64,000 nucleotides of DNA from JACKAL01 sp964400355 (GTDB lineage: Bacteria > Bdellovibrionota > Bdellovibrionia > Bdellovibrionales > JAGQZY01): positions 434,001 through 498,000 of the forward strand of contig CAYNTO010000001.1 in NCBI GenBank assembly GCA_964400355.1. The letters run 5' to 3'. Below are positions 46,755-55,182 of the stretch, in pieces. Numbering within the stretch: the stretch's first letter is position 1; every line of letters begins with the position of its first letter. Below the pieces are notes generated by a model. The model saw only the letters and a program-made list of their open reading frames with translations. It made no database searches and was not told the origin of the DNA. Made by a program: the position numbers and the translations under genes.

Positions 46755-47561
46755 TTACTCCACAGTAAAAGAAACGGTGCCCACCTTCTCTAGGCGCGCT
46801 CGTGCAATCTGCCCTTTCTCGAGTGCTATTGCGGTTGTGGCGGCTCCGGCAAGGACAATGCTGCCTTTTGGAAGCGCGCGACCATCCTGGCTCAGCAGGC
46901 TGACGAGCTCACAAAGGGATTTTAGTGGATTGCCGAGTATGGCGCCGCCCGTAGCAGTTTCCTGAACGACATCGCCCGTAAGCAATTCGATTTTTAGTGA
47001 AGACCAGTCGAGAATCGTCGCTGCTGGAACGCTTTCGCCGAGCACGAAATGGGAGGACGATGCATTATCGGCAATCACATCTGGCAGCGAAAAATATTTA
47101 AACCCCTGGTATCGGGAATCGAGGATTTCCAGCGCAACACCGATGCGATCGCAAACTCCGGGAACGTCCTCCACGTTGAGGGAGCCCGAGAGTTCGCGGT
47201 TGGTGATAAAATAAATTTCCGGTTCGGTTTTTGGGTGAAGGCGTTTCTCTAACGAAAATGCCGCCAAGTTTTTTACCTGCATCACATCAGTTAAAACTCC
47301 AAAAATAGGGGTATGAAGCCCCATTTGATCCATCTTGGCTTTGGAGGTCAGTCCCATTTTATAGCCGATCACTTTTTCGCCACTTTCGAGGCGCAGTTCG
47401 ATACCGCGGTTCTGCACTTTATAACTATCTGCGAGACTGTATTCTCCATGTATTTTCGAGAACGGCTCGACCTCCGCGGTGTTGAGTCGCGCTCGGTGCA
47501 ACGTATGTGCAAAAGATTCGATCTGATCTACGGTAAGGCTTTTATCAGCTGGGTTTTTCAT
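46755..47561 (-). CDS. amnE: 4-oxalocrotonate decarboxylase / 2-oxopent-4-enoate hydratase family
   Basis: A 268-residue member of the hydratase/decarboxylase family (DmpH, NbaG, AmnE). Motifs: GEKVIGYKMGLTSKAKMDQMG, PIFGVLTD, KTEPEIYFI with the Mg-binding Glu residues, VALEILDSRYQGFKY and ATGGAILGNPLKSL. Given the 2-aminomuconate deaminase encoded next door, the most likely reaction is 4-oxalocrotonate to 2-oxopent-4-enoate plus CO2. The closely related hydratase activity cannot be excluded by motif. It is transcribed divergently from the kynurenine operon across a 138-nt shared promoter region. The ATG at 47561 fits the family N-terminus. Confidence 0.82.
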   Translation of the reverse strand: MKNPADKSLTVDQIESFAHTLHRARLNTAEVEPFSKIHGEYSLADSYKVQNRGIELRLESGEKVIGYKMGLTSKAKMDQMGLHTPIFGVLTDVMQVKNLAAFSLEKRLHPKTEPEIYFITNRELSGSLNVEDVPGVCDRIGVALEILDSRYQGFKYFSLPDVIADNASSSHFVLGESVPAATILDWSSLKIELLTGDVVQETATGGAILGNPLKSLCELVSLLSQDGRALPKGSIVLAGAATTAIALEKGQIARARLEKVGTVSFTVE

Positions 47562-47595
47562 AGTGAAAAGAACTCTAAAACACGGTGGTTTGCTT

Positions 47596-47630
47596 GTCCA
47601 GAGGTCAAATAAACTTGCCTCTATCTGGAC
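47596..47630. promoter_or_regulatory. Dyad in the divergent amnE/kynB promoter region, candidate operator
   Basis: GTCCAGAGG (47596-47604) and CCTCTATCTGGAC (47618-47630) form an interrupted inverted repeat: GTCCAG pairs with CTGGAC and AGAGG with CCTCT, with a 2-nt offset. It lies midway between the two start codons, where a regulator could control both directions. No kynurenine-responsive regulator gene is adjacent. Confidence 0.4.
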
Positions 47631-47699
47631 GGTGAGGGTAAAACCAATTGGACCCAAATCGCGATAACCGACACTGTGTGGCTAATGCCCCGGGTGCTT

Positions 47700-48335
47700 A
47701 TGAACTTCGAAACTAAAAACATTTTTGATATTTCTCCAGAAATCTCGGCAAGCACCGCCGTGTTCCCGGGTGATACTGTATTTTCACAAACTGTTCTGAT
47801 GGATTGCAAAAAGGGTGACAACATTGGTTTGTCTGCATTTACAACCACTCCGCACATTGGTGCGCACACCGATGCTCCCAACCACTACCATGCAGATGGT
47901 AAAGGGATTTCTGAGCGCAGTCTGGACTTTTATTTGGGAGAGTGCCAAGTGATTGCAGTCGATGTGCCACGCGGTGAACGCGTGCGACTGAGACACATAT
48001 CGAGCACCCACATTCTGGCACCGCGAGTTCTTTTTAAAACTCGTTCTTTTCCAAACCCCAATAAGTGGAACCAGGATTTCAATTCCCTATCTGGTGAAGT
48101 GATTGATGCTTTGGCCGCGCAGGGCGTGCGTTTGGTCGGAATTGACACGCCTTCCATTGATCCCGCCGACGACAAAAAACTCGAGGCTCACCACCGCGTT
48201 CATCACAACGACATGGCTATATTGGAAGGCATTGTGCTCGATAATGTTCCCGAAGGCCGGTATGTTCTGATCGCGCTACCGTTAAAAATGAAAAATTTAG
48301 ATGCCTCACCGGTGCGAGCCGTGTTGATGGGTTAA
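47700..48335 (+). CDS. kynB: Kynurenine formamidase (cyclase family)
   Basis: Hydrolyses N-formylkynurenine to kynurenine and formate. At 211 residues it fits the KynB family. The metal-binding signature HIGAHTDAPNHYHADG (HxGTHxDAPxH class) is present, together with IGIDTPSIDPADDKKLEAHH and the C-terminal LIALPLKMKNLDASPVRAVL. ATG 47700 is chosen over 47676 because it gives the family N-terminus and follows a GGGTG site. It is first in the plus-strand kynurenine operon, 16 nt before amnC. No tryptophan 2,3-dioxygenase gene (kynA), the usual supplier of its substrate, is in the window. Confidence 0.92.
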   Translation: MNFETKNIFDISPEISASTAVFPGDTVFSQTVLMDCKKGDNIGLSAFTTTPHIGAHTDAPNHYHADGKGISERSLDFYLGECQVIAVDVPRGERVRLRHISSTHILAPRVLFKTRSFPNPNKWNQDFNSLSGEVIDALAAQGVRLVGIDTPSIDPADDKKLEAHHRVHHNDMAILEGIVLDNVPEGRYVLIALPLKMKNLDASPVRAVLMG

Positions 48336-48351
48336 TGAGGTCAGTGAAATT

Positions 48352-49821
48352 ATGAAGTCTGTAAATTCAATTCAAAAAATTCAAAATTATATCGGTGGGG
48401 AGCTGGTCGATGCCATTAGCGGCAAAACGCTCCAAAATTTTGAACCAGCCACAGGCTTACCGACCTCAACCATTCCTGCAAGTGGAGTGGAGGATGTGGA
48501 TCGCGCCGTAGAGGCCGCGCAAAGAGCGTTTCCTGCATGGAGCGCGCTAACTATCAATGAGCGTTCCGCTATTCTGCGCAAACTTTCACAGATCATCGAA
48601 GACAATCGGGATGAACTGGCTCTCGCTGAGACCATCGACAACGGAAAACCGATCGACGTGAGCCGTTCGATCGATATTCCACGCTCCTCCTACAATTTTC
48701 GGTTCTATGCGGATGCAATCACACAGTTCTCGGGAGAGAGTTATGTGACGTCATCGTCCACATTTAACTACATTCGCCACGATCCTATCGGTGTGGTGGG
48801 ATGTATCTCGCCGTGGAACCTTCCACTGTATTCATTCACCTGGAAAGTGGCGCCAGCGATGGTGGCCGGGAACTGCGTGGTTGCTAAGCCCTCAGAAGTG
48901 ACGCCACTGACGGCCTATTTGTTCTCGCAGCTCTGTCAGGAGGCGGGATTGCCACCGGGAGTGTTGAATATCGTGCATGGCACAGGGGCCGATGTGGGAA
49001 CGCGCATCTCAAATCATCCCGACATCCGCGCCATCACATTTACGGGGAGCACTGTAACCGGCGAAAAAATCGCCGCCATTGCCGCGCCAAAATTTAAAAA
49101 GCTAGCCCTCGAAATGGGCGGTAAAAATCCAACTATCGTTTTTGCCGATTGTGAGTTCGAAAAAACTGTGAGCGAGGTTGTACGCGCAGCCTTCTCCAAC
49201 CAAGGCCAAATTTGTTTGTGCGGTTCGCGCATATTTATACATAAAGATATTTTTGAAAAATTTGTCGGTGCGCTGGTCGAAAAAACAAAGTCTCTAAAAA
49301 TGGGCGACCCACTATTGCCAGGAACTCAGCAGGGTGCGGTCGTTTCAAAAGCTCAGTTCGACAAAGTTCTGGGCTACATTGATCTCGCCAAAAAAGAGGG
49401 TGGGTCGGTACTTTGTGGAGGTAAGGCGGCACGTGTGGATGGCCGTTGCGAAAATGGCTGGTTTATTGAACCCACGCTCATTTCAGGCCTCACGAACAAC
49501 TGCCGCACCAATCAAGAGGAAATTTTTGGTCCAGTAGCCGTTGTTATTCCTTTTTCCAGCGAAGACGAAGTGACCCGTGCCGCCAACGATGTGAAGTATG
49601 GCTTGTCGGCCAGCGTGTTTACCCAAGATATTTCTCGTGCCCACCGTATGGCAAAAAATATTCATAGCGGCGTTGTGTGGATCAACACTTGGATGAACCG
49701 CGATTTGCGCACGCCGTTTGGAGGCATCAAGGAATCGGGCATGGGTCGCGAGGGCGGCATGGAAGCATTGCGTTTTTTTACCGAACCAAAAACTGTTTGT
49801 GTACAGATTGGAGAGCAGTAA
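48352..49821 (+). CDS. amnC: 2-aminomuconate 6-semialdehyde dehydrogenase (ALDH superfamily)
   Basis: NAD-dependent oxidation of 2-aminomuconate semialdehyde to 2-aminomuconate. At 489 residues it has all aldehyde dehydrogenase motifs: SPWNLPLY (catalytic Asn), FTGSTVTG, LEMGGKNP (Glu), NQGQICLCGSRI (nucleophile Cys), EEIFGPV. The C-terminal NRDLRTPFGG carries the Arg that distinguishes AMSDH and ALDH8A1 from ordinary aldehyde dehydrogenases. The GAGGTCAG ribosome site is good. Its neighbours, kynB and a RidA-type deaminase, make the substrate assignment stronger than motif alone would. Confidence 0.92.
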   Translation: MKSVNSIQKIQNYIGGELVDAISGKTLQNFEPATGLPTSTIPASGVEDVDRAVEAAQRAFPAWSALTINERSAILRKLSQIIEDNRDELALAETIDNGKPIDVSRSIDIPRSSYNFRFYADAITQFSGESYVTSSSTFNYIRHDPIGVVGCISPWNLPLYSFTWKVAPAMVAGNCVVAKPSEVTPLTAYLFSQLCQEAGLPPGVLNIVHGTGADVGTRISNHPDIRAITFTGSTVTGEKIAAIAAPKFKKLALEMGGKNPTIVFADCEFEKTVSEVVRAAFSNQGQICLCGSRIFIHKDIFEKFVGALVEKTKSLKMGDPLLPGTQQGAVVSKAQFDKVLGYIDLAKKEGGSVLCGGKAARVDGRCENGWFIEPTLISGLTNNCRTNQEEIFGPVAVVIPFSSEDEVTRAANDVKYGLSASVFTQDISRAHRMAKNIHSGVVWINTWMNRDLRTPFGGIKESGMGREGGMEALRFFTEPKTVCVQIGEQ

Positions 49822-49823
49822 TT

Positions 49824-50237
49824 ATGAAGATCGATTCGCAGCGCGCCCCCGAACCCGTCGGCCTCTATCCCCATGCTCGTCGCGTGGGAAACTTGCTTTT
49901 CCTATCGGGCGTTGGGCCACGAGAGCGTGGCTCCAAAAAGATTCCAGGAGTCGAACTCGATGAGAATGGCAATATCGTGTCCTACGATATCGAAGCTCAA
50001 TGCCATTCGGTGTTTAAAAACGTACGTTTGGTTTTAGAAGATGCTGGGCTTCAGTGGGAAAATCTCGTCGACGTCACAGTTTTTCTCACCAATATGAAGG
50101 CTGATTTTCCGATCTATAATCGTATTTACGGTGAATATTTTAAATCCAATCTTCCCTGCCGAACAACTCTCGAAATCGGCGCGCTTCCCACACCCATCGC
50201 CATCGAGTTGAAGTGCATTGCGGAGATCCCATCGTGA
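49824..50237 (+). CDS. amnD: 2-aminomuconate deaminase (RidA/YjgF family)
   Basis: A 137-residue RidA-fold protein: YPHARRVGNLLFLSG, VTVFLTNMKADFPIYNRIYGEYF and LPCRTTLEIGALPTPIAIEL with the substrate-binding Arg. In aminomuconate pathways of Pseudomonas and Bordetella this subgroup hydrolyses 2-aminomuconate to 4-oxalocrotonate. Context (between the AMSDH and 3-hydroxyanthranilate dioxygenase genes) supports that reaction over general imine deaminase activity. It starts 2 nt after the amnC stop with a GGAGAGC site inside it. Confidence 0.88.
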   Translation: MKIDSQRAPEPVGLYPHARRVGNLLFLSGVGPRERGSKKIPGVELDENGNIVSYDIEAQCHSVFKNVRLVLEDAGLQWENLVDVTVFLTNMKADFPIYNRIYGEYFKSNLPCRTTLEIGALPTPIAIELKCIAEIPS

Positions 50238-50761
50238 GAGTTCCCCTCAACCTTCACAAATGGATTGCCGAAAACCGCCACACCTTGAAGCCGCCGGTGG
50301 CCAACAAACTTATTTGGGAGGACGGCGAGTTTATGGTTTTTATCGTGGCGGGACCAAATGGCCGTACTGATCTGCATTTGAATAGCGGCGAGGAATTTTT
50401 TTATCAGATCGAGGGAGATGTTTTTTTAAAGACCTGGCAGAATGAAATCTTTAAAGACGTATGGATCCGCGAAGGAGAGATTTACTTGTTGCCTGCAGGT
50501 CTTCCTCACTCTCCGCAACGTCCTGCCGACACAGTTGGACTGGTGATCGAGCGCAAACGGGTTGAGGGCGAGATGGACGGGTTAATGTGGCGTTGTCCTC
50601 AGTGTAAGAATAAGATGTACGAAGAGTTTTTTCATCTCACCAACATCGTTACGCAGTTTAAGCCTGTGTTTGATCGTTTTTTTAATAGCGAACACTCGAC
50701 CTGCAAAAAGTGCGGGCATCAATTAACCAAGGAAAGTTCCTTTAAACCCGAAAATGTTTAA
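50234..50761 (+). CDS. nbaC: 3-hydroxyanthranilate 3,4-dioxygenase
   Basis: Opens the ring of 3-hydroxyanthranilate to 2-amino-3-carboxymuconate semialdehyde. A cupin with the catalytic iron ligands visible as DLHLNSGEEFFYQIEGD (His, Glu) and LPAGLPHSPQRP (His). The bacterial-type C-terminal rubredoxin-like site has two CxxC pairs (CPQCKNKMY and CKKCGHQ). It is 175 residues long from the GTG at 50234, which overlaps the deaminase stop (GTGA). Its own end overlaps the decarboxylase start by 8 nt. Confidence 0.95.
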   Translation: MRVPLNLHKWIAENRHTLKPPVANKLIWEDGEFMVFIVAGPNGRTDLHLNSGEEFFYQIEGDVFLKTWQNEIFKDVWIREGEIYLLPAGLPHSPQRPADTVGLVIERKRVEGEMDGLMWRCPQCKNKMYEEFFHLTNIVTQFKPVFDRFFNSEHSTCKKCGHQLTKESSFKPENV

Positions 50762-51770
50762 AATCGATATCCACACTCATATTCTACCTAAAGATCTGCC
50801 AGACTGGAAAAGTATGCTCGGCTATGGCGGTTTTATTCGCCTCGACCATCACAAATCGTGTAGCGCGCGGATGCTTAAGGATGATGGAACTTTTTTTCGT
50901 GAAATTGGCGACAACTGCTGGGATCCCCATGTGCGGATGAAGGACTGCGATGCCGTAAACGTCAACGTGCAGGTGCTATCTACTGTGCCCGTAATGTTCA
51001 ACTACTGGACGCGGGCAGAGCACGGATACGATATATCCCGCTTTCTCAATGACCACTTAGCCCAAGTTTGTGCGGCTCACCCAAAACGTTTCGTCGGTTT
51101 AGGCACGGTGCCGCTTCAAGATACAACATTGGCAATTCACGAATTAGAACGCTGCATGAAGAGCTTGGGTTTAAGAGGCGTAGAGATTGGCAGCCATGTG
51201 AATGGAAAAAATTTGGATCACCCCGACCTCTTCGATTTTTTTGCGTCCGCTCAAGAGATGGGCGCGAGCATTTTTGTGCATCCGTGGGATATGCTCGGCG
51301 GCGATCGCCTCAAAGACTACTGGCATCCATGGTTGATCGGCATGCCGACAGAACTTGCAATTGCTATTAGCTCCCTTATCTTTGGAGGCGTGCTGGAAAA
51401 ATTGCCAAAGCTCAAGATTGCATTTGCTCATGGAGGCGGATCTTTTCCGGGAATCCTCGGGCGATTGGAGCATGGTTTTTTGGCACGACCAGATTTGGTC
51501 GCTGTTCGCAATAAAAAATCTCCACGCGAGTATTTGGATCGCATTTATGTGGATTCACTGGTTCATGATCCTCAAGCGCTCAAATATTTACTGGATGTGT
51601 TCGGAGAAAATCGCATTGCCATGGGGACAGACTATCCATTTCCGTTGGGAGAAGAAATTCCGGGAAAATTGATACTTGATTGCAAAGAATTTTCGGCAAA
51701 AACAAAAGAGCGATTGTTGAGTGGTACGGCGCTCGAGTGGTTAGGTATGAACAGAAAGGATTTCCAATGA
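50754..51770 (+). CDS. nbaD: 2-amino-3-carboxymuconate 6-semialdehyde decarboxylase (ACMSD)
   Basis: Zinc-dependent amidohydrolase-fold decarboxylase that diverts the ring-cleavage product away from quinolinate. At 338 residues it shows the metal ligands IDIHTHILP at the N-terminus, IFVHPWDMLGGDR, AFAHGGGSFPGILGR and MGTDYPFPLGE. The presence of ACMSD shows the cluster is catabolic rather than for NAD synthesis. It overlaps the previous gene by 8 nt and the next one by ATGA. Confidence 0.95.
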   Translation: MFKIDIHTHILPKDLPDWKSMLGYGGFIRLDHHKSCSARMLKDDGTFFREIGDNCWDPHVRMKDCDAVNVNVQVLSTVPVMFNYWTRAEHGYDISRFLNDHLAQVCAAHPKRFVGLGTVPLQDTTLAIHELERCMKSLGLRGVEIGSHVNGKNLDHPDLFDFFASAQEMGASIFVHPWDMLGGDRLKDYWHPWLIGMPTELAIAISSLIFGGVLEKLPKLKIAFAHGGGSFPGILGRLEHGFLARPDLVAVRNKKSPREYLDRIYVDSLVHDPQALKYLLDVFGENRIAMGTDYPFPLGEEIPGKLILDCKEFSAKTKERLLSGTALEWLGMNRKDFQ

Positions 51771-53032
51771 TAGAGACCGCAAAAAAATTAGATAGCAATG
51801 ACTCTCTCAAGGGATTACGTCAGGAATTCCTGTTTCCTCAACAGGGCAATGGACAACCTTATATCTACCTGTGTGGAAACTCTCTGGGGCTTCAACCCAA
51901 GGCAACCAGACAATACATCAATGAGGAATTGGAGGATTGGGCCAAGTATGGAGTGGAAGGCCACTTCGAGGCGCGCCGCCCATGGTTGCCGTATCACGAA
52001 TTTGTGACGGAATCGCTCGCTCGTATTGTTGGCGGCAAGACCGAAGAAGTGGTTGCGATGAATTCGCTCACAGTGAATTTACACATCCTCATGACCAGTT
52101 TCTATCGCCCTACGAAAACTCGTTTTAAAATCGTTATCGAAGGCAATGCTTTTCCGTCGGACCAATATGCTGTGGCATCACAGGCGCGGCTGCACGCTAA
52201 AAATATTGGCTTTGATCACAGCACCTCGATCATTGAGGTGTTCCCGCGTGATGGCGAAACTTATATTCGCAGCGACGACTTCTTGGACACTTTAGAAAAA
52301 CACAAAGATCAAATTGCTCTGGTGCTCCTTGGTGGTGTGAACTATCTGAGTGGGCAGTTGTTCGATATCAAAAAAATCTGTCATAAGACCCGCGAGATAG
52401 GTGCGGTCTTTGGTGTCGATCTCGCTCATGCGGCGGGCAATGTGGAACTGGATCTTCATGGTTGGGATGTGGATTTTGCGTCGTGGTGTTCGTACAAATA
52501 TTTAAACTCCGGTCCCGGAGGCATTTCGGGCGTTTTTGTGCATCAGCGGCATTTGGGTAAAAAAGATATTCCACGTTTCGAAGGTTGGTGGGGACACGAC
52601 AAAGTGACTCGCTTTAAAATGGGTCCTGTATTTGAACCGATGGCTACCGCTGAAGCGTGGCAGTTGAGCAATCCACCGATTTTTCAGTTGGCCGCACTTA
52701 AAGCCTCGCTGGATATTTTTGACAAAGCCACCATGCCATCTATTCGCAAGAAATCTCAAGCGCTCACTGGTTATTTGTGGGATCAGCTGCAAACATTACC
52801 GCGTGACTTTGTAGATGTCTTTACACCCGCCGACGGCGCCCAGCGAGGCGCACAACTTTCGTTAAAACTGCGCAATGGTACCAAAGACATGGTGGCATCG
52901 CTGCGCAAAGACGGAGTGATTTGCGATTTTCGCGAACCCAACATCATTCGGGTGGCGCCAACTGCTTTGTACAATTCTTTTGAAGACTGCTTTCACTTCG
53001 TCGAAGGATTAAGAAAATATGCCGGTCAATAA
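51767..53032 (+). CDS. kynU: Kynureninase
   Basis: PLP enzyme that cleaves 3-hydroxykynurenine or kynurenine to (3-hydroxy)anthranilate and alanine. The 421-residue protein has IYLCGNSLGLQP, the YGVEGHFEARRPWLPYHE active-site region, FGVDLAHAAGN with the PLP-binding Asp, and WCSYKYLNSGPGG with the Schiff-base Lys. ATG 51767 overlaps the nbaD stop (ATGA), and an AGAAAGGA site precedes it. Its end overlaps kmo by 14 nt. Confidence 0.96.
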   Translation: MIETAKKLDSNDSLKGLRQEFLFPQQGNGQPYIYLCGNSLGLQPKATRQYINEELEDWAKYGVEGHFEARRPWLPYHEFVTESLARIVGGKTEEVVAMNSLTVNLHILMTSFYRPTKTRFKIVIEGNAFPSDQYAVASQARLHAKNIGFDHSTSIIEVFPRDGETYIRSDDFLDTLEKHKDQIALVLLGGVNYLSGQLFDIKKICHKTREIGAVFGVDLAHAAGNVELDLHGWDVDFASWCSYKYLNSGPGGISGVFVHQRHLGKKDIPRFEGWWGHDKVTRFKMGPVFEPMATAEAWQLSNPPIFQLAALKASLDIFDKATMPSIRKKSQALTGYLWDQLQTLPRDFVDVFTPADGAQRGAQLSLKLRNGTKDMVASLRKDGVICDFREPNIIRVAPTALYNSFEDCFHFVEGLRKYAGQ

Positions 53033-54401
53033 GATCGATAAAAAACAAACCGTCACCATTATCGGCGCAGGTCTGGTGGGATCGCTCCTCACCATTAATT
53101 TAGCTCGCCGCGGATTCGCAGTCCAGGTGTATGAGCGTCGTTCGGATCCGCGCGCGCAGCGCCGGCTGGGCGTAGTGGGAGAAGGCCGATCCATCAATTT
53201 AGCCATCTCCACGCGTGGCTTATCGGCTTTAGAAAAGATCGGTCTGGCAGAACCAGTTCGCGAAGAGGCCATCCCCATGCGCGGACGTCGACTTCATGCC
53301 AAAAATGGAGAGTTGGCCTATCAGGCTTACGGGAGTGACGATTCGCAGGCGATCAATTCTATTTCACGCGGTTGGCTCAATATGTTTTTACTCGATGAGG
53401 CGGAGAAGTACCCGAACGTGAAGCTTCATTTTCAGTTTAAACTGCATGGAGTTGATCCACTCAAAAAAGCCATGCAGATGATCGACGTGAGTGCCAACAA
53501 AGAGCGCCAGGTGTACTACGATATGTTGTTGTGCACCGATGGTTCCGGCTCAGCCGGTCGCCATTCTTTGCTGGAAAAGGGCATTGTCCAGCAGAGCGAA
53601 GAGGAGCTTTCACATGGCTATAAAGAGTTTGTTATGGCCGCAAAAGCTCCTGGGGAATTCAAGATGGACGTGAATGCGTTGCACATTTGGCCGCGCGGCC
53701 CTTATATGATGATTGCGCTTCCAAATAGCGACGGCAGTTACACCTGTACGCTTTTTTTGAGCCACAAAGCCAATAAACACTCTTCCTGTGCCTTTGAGAG
53801 TTTAGATGGCGACGAAAAAATTCAAACTTTTTTCCAGTCCGAATTTCCCGATTTTTGCCAATTCGTTCCTGATTATCTCGAGCAGTTCCATGCCCATCCT
53901 ACTGGCCGCATGGTCACTGTTAAATGTGCGCCGTGGGGTAAAGGTTCCATCCAAATGATGGGCGATGCTGCGCACGCTATAGTGCCGTTCTTTGGGCAAG
54001 GTATGAATGCGGGATTCGAAGATGTGGAGGTTTTTGGAGAGCTGCTTGATAGACATTCCGACTGGGACGAATTGTTCGCGGAGTTTTTTGAGCGCCGCAA
54101 GGAAAACGTGGACGCTATTGCAGATATGGCTGTGGAGAACTTTGAGGAGATGTCGGCAAAGACGGCCGATGAGAAATTTTTGTATCAAAAAAAGGTGGAA
54201 AAGCTTTTACACGATAAATTTCCCGATCTTTACACCTCTCGCTACTCGATGGTGAGTTTTAGCAAAACACCGTACAAAGTAGCCCACGATTTGGGAAAAA
54301 AACAAAATATAGTGCTCGAAAAAATAACCGAAAAGCATTTTCCCAATCTCGACATTGATTACGATTACGCGCGCGGTTTGATTCAGGAACATTTGCAGTA
54401 A
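53019..54401 (+). CDS. kmo: Kynurenine 3-monooxygenase
   Basis: FAD-dependent hydroxylase giving 3-hydroxykynurenine. It has the FAD-binding GAGLVGSLLTINLARRG, VGEGRSINLAIS typical of KMO, the DG motif LLCTDGSGSAGR, and GDAAHAIVPFFGQGMNAGFED. A hydrophobic membrane-anchor tail as in eukaryotic KMO is absent, as in other bacterial enzymes; the length of 460 residues is normal. It overlaps kynU by 14 nt. It is the last core pathway gene before the SDR gene 43 nt downstream. Confidence 0.95.
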   Translation: MPVNKIDKKQTVTIIGAGLVGSLLTINLARRGFAVQVYERRSDPRAQRRLGVVGEGRSINLAISTRGLSALEKIGLAEPVREEAIPMRGRRLHAKNGELAYQAYGSDDSQAINSISRGWLNMFLLDEAEKYPNVKLHFQFKLHGVDPLKKAMQMIDVSANKERQVYYDMLLCTDGSGSAGRHSLLEKGIVQQSEEELSHGYKEFVMAAKAPGEFKMDVNALHIWPRGPYMMIALPNSDGSYTCTLFLSHKANKHSSCAFESLDGDEKIQTFFQSEFPDFCQFVPDYLEQFHAHPTGRMVTVKCAPWGKGSIQMMGDAAHAIVPFFGQGMNAGFEDVEVFGELLDRHSDWDELFAEFFERRKENVDAIADMAVENFEEMSAKTADEKFLYQKKVEKLLHDKFPDLYTSRYSMVSFSKTPYKVAHDLGKKQNIVLEKITEKHFPNLDIDYDYARGLIQEHLQ

Positions 54402-54444
54402 GAGAGATTTTTGCTTTATAGCGAGATCTCAAGAAGGAGTGAAA

Positions 54445-55182
54445 ATGGAACTAGGAATTCAAGGTAAAAAGGCTATCGTTTTTGGAGCGTCGTCGGGCCT
54501 CGGCAAGGCTGTGGCGAAAGCACTTGCGCAAGAAGGAGTTGATGTAGCTATAGGAGCACGCACTGAGGAAAAACTCCGAGCCGCATTAAAAGAAACGGCA
54601 GCAAAGTACTCCTCGACGGTGGACATGAGTTTGTCTGGTTCGGCAAAACAGTTCACCGTGCAGACCATGGAAAAACTGGGCGGTGCTGACATTGTAGTGA
54701 TCAATACGGGCGGCCCACCGAAAGGTCATTTTGAAGCGGTAACCGAAAGCCAGTGGAATGACGGATACCAATCGCTGTGGCTTTCGACCATCGATGTTAT
54801 CAATGCGGTATTACCCACTATGAAGAAAAACAAATGGGGTCGAATTCTTCTTATCACATCGGCCGCTGCCAAAGAACCGATTGCAGAGCTGACGATCTCC
54901 AATGGATTTCGCGCAGGCCTCCTGGGTCTTGCTCGTTCCCTCAGTCACGAAGTGGCGCCCTATGGAATTACGGTGAACTCGTTGTTACCGGGTCATACCG
55001 ACACGGAACGACTGACCAATCTTGGTATAGATAAATCAAAAATCATCGCCCATATTCCAGCCGGGCGACTGGGCACTACCAAAGAGTTTGGCGCATTGGG
55101 GGCCTTTCTAGCGTCGGACCTTGCAGGTTTTATTACTGGCCAGGCCATAGTGGCCGATGGCGGGGTACAACGAGGAATCTAG
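54445..55182 (+). CDS. Short-chain dehydrogenase/reductase lacking the usual Tyr-x-x-x-Lys
   Basis: A 245-residue SDR-fold protein. The NAD(P)-binding GASSGLGKAVAKAL and the INTGGPPKG segment (NNAG position) are present. Where YxxxK is expected after ITSAAAKEP, the sequence reads LTISNGFRAG, so both the Tyr and Lys are missing. I recall a subgroup of SDRs with this SN-x-x-R pattern. The C-terminus VADGGVQRGI is typical of FabG-like enzymes. ATG 54445 has an AAGGAG site 6 nt away. It may belong to the kynurenine operon, but no pathway step is known to need it. Its stop overlaps the convergent SleB-like gene. Confidence 0.8.
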   Translation: MELGIQGKKAIVFGASSGLGKAVAKALAQEGVDVAIGARTEEKLRAALKETAAKYSSTVDMSLSGSAKQFTVQTMEKLGGADIVVINTGGPPKGHFEAVTESQWNDGYQSLWLSTIDVINAVLPTMKKNKWGRILLITSAAAKEPIAELTISNGFRAGLLGLARSLSHEVAPYGITVNSLLPGHTDTERLTNLGIDKSKIIAHIPAGRLGTTKEFGALGAFLASDLAGFITGQAIVADGGVQRGI

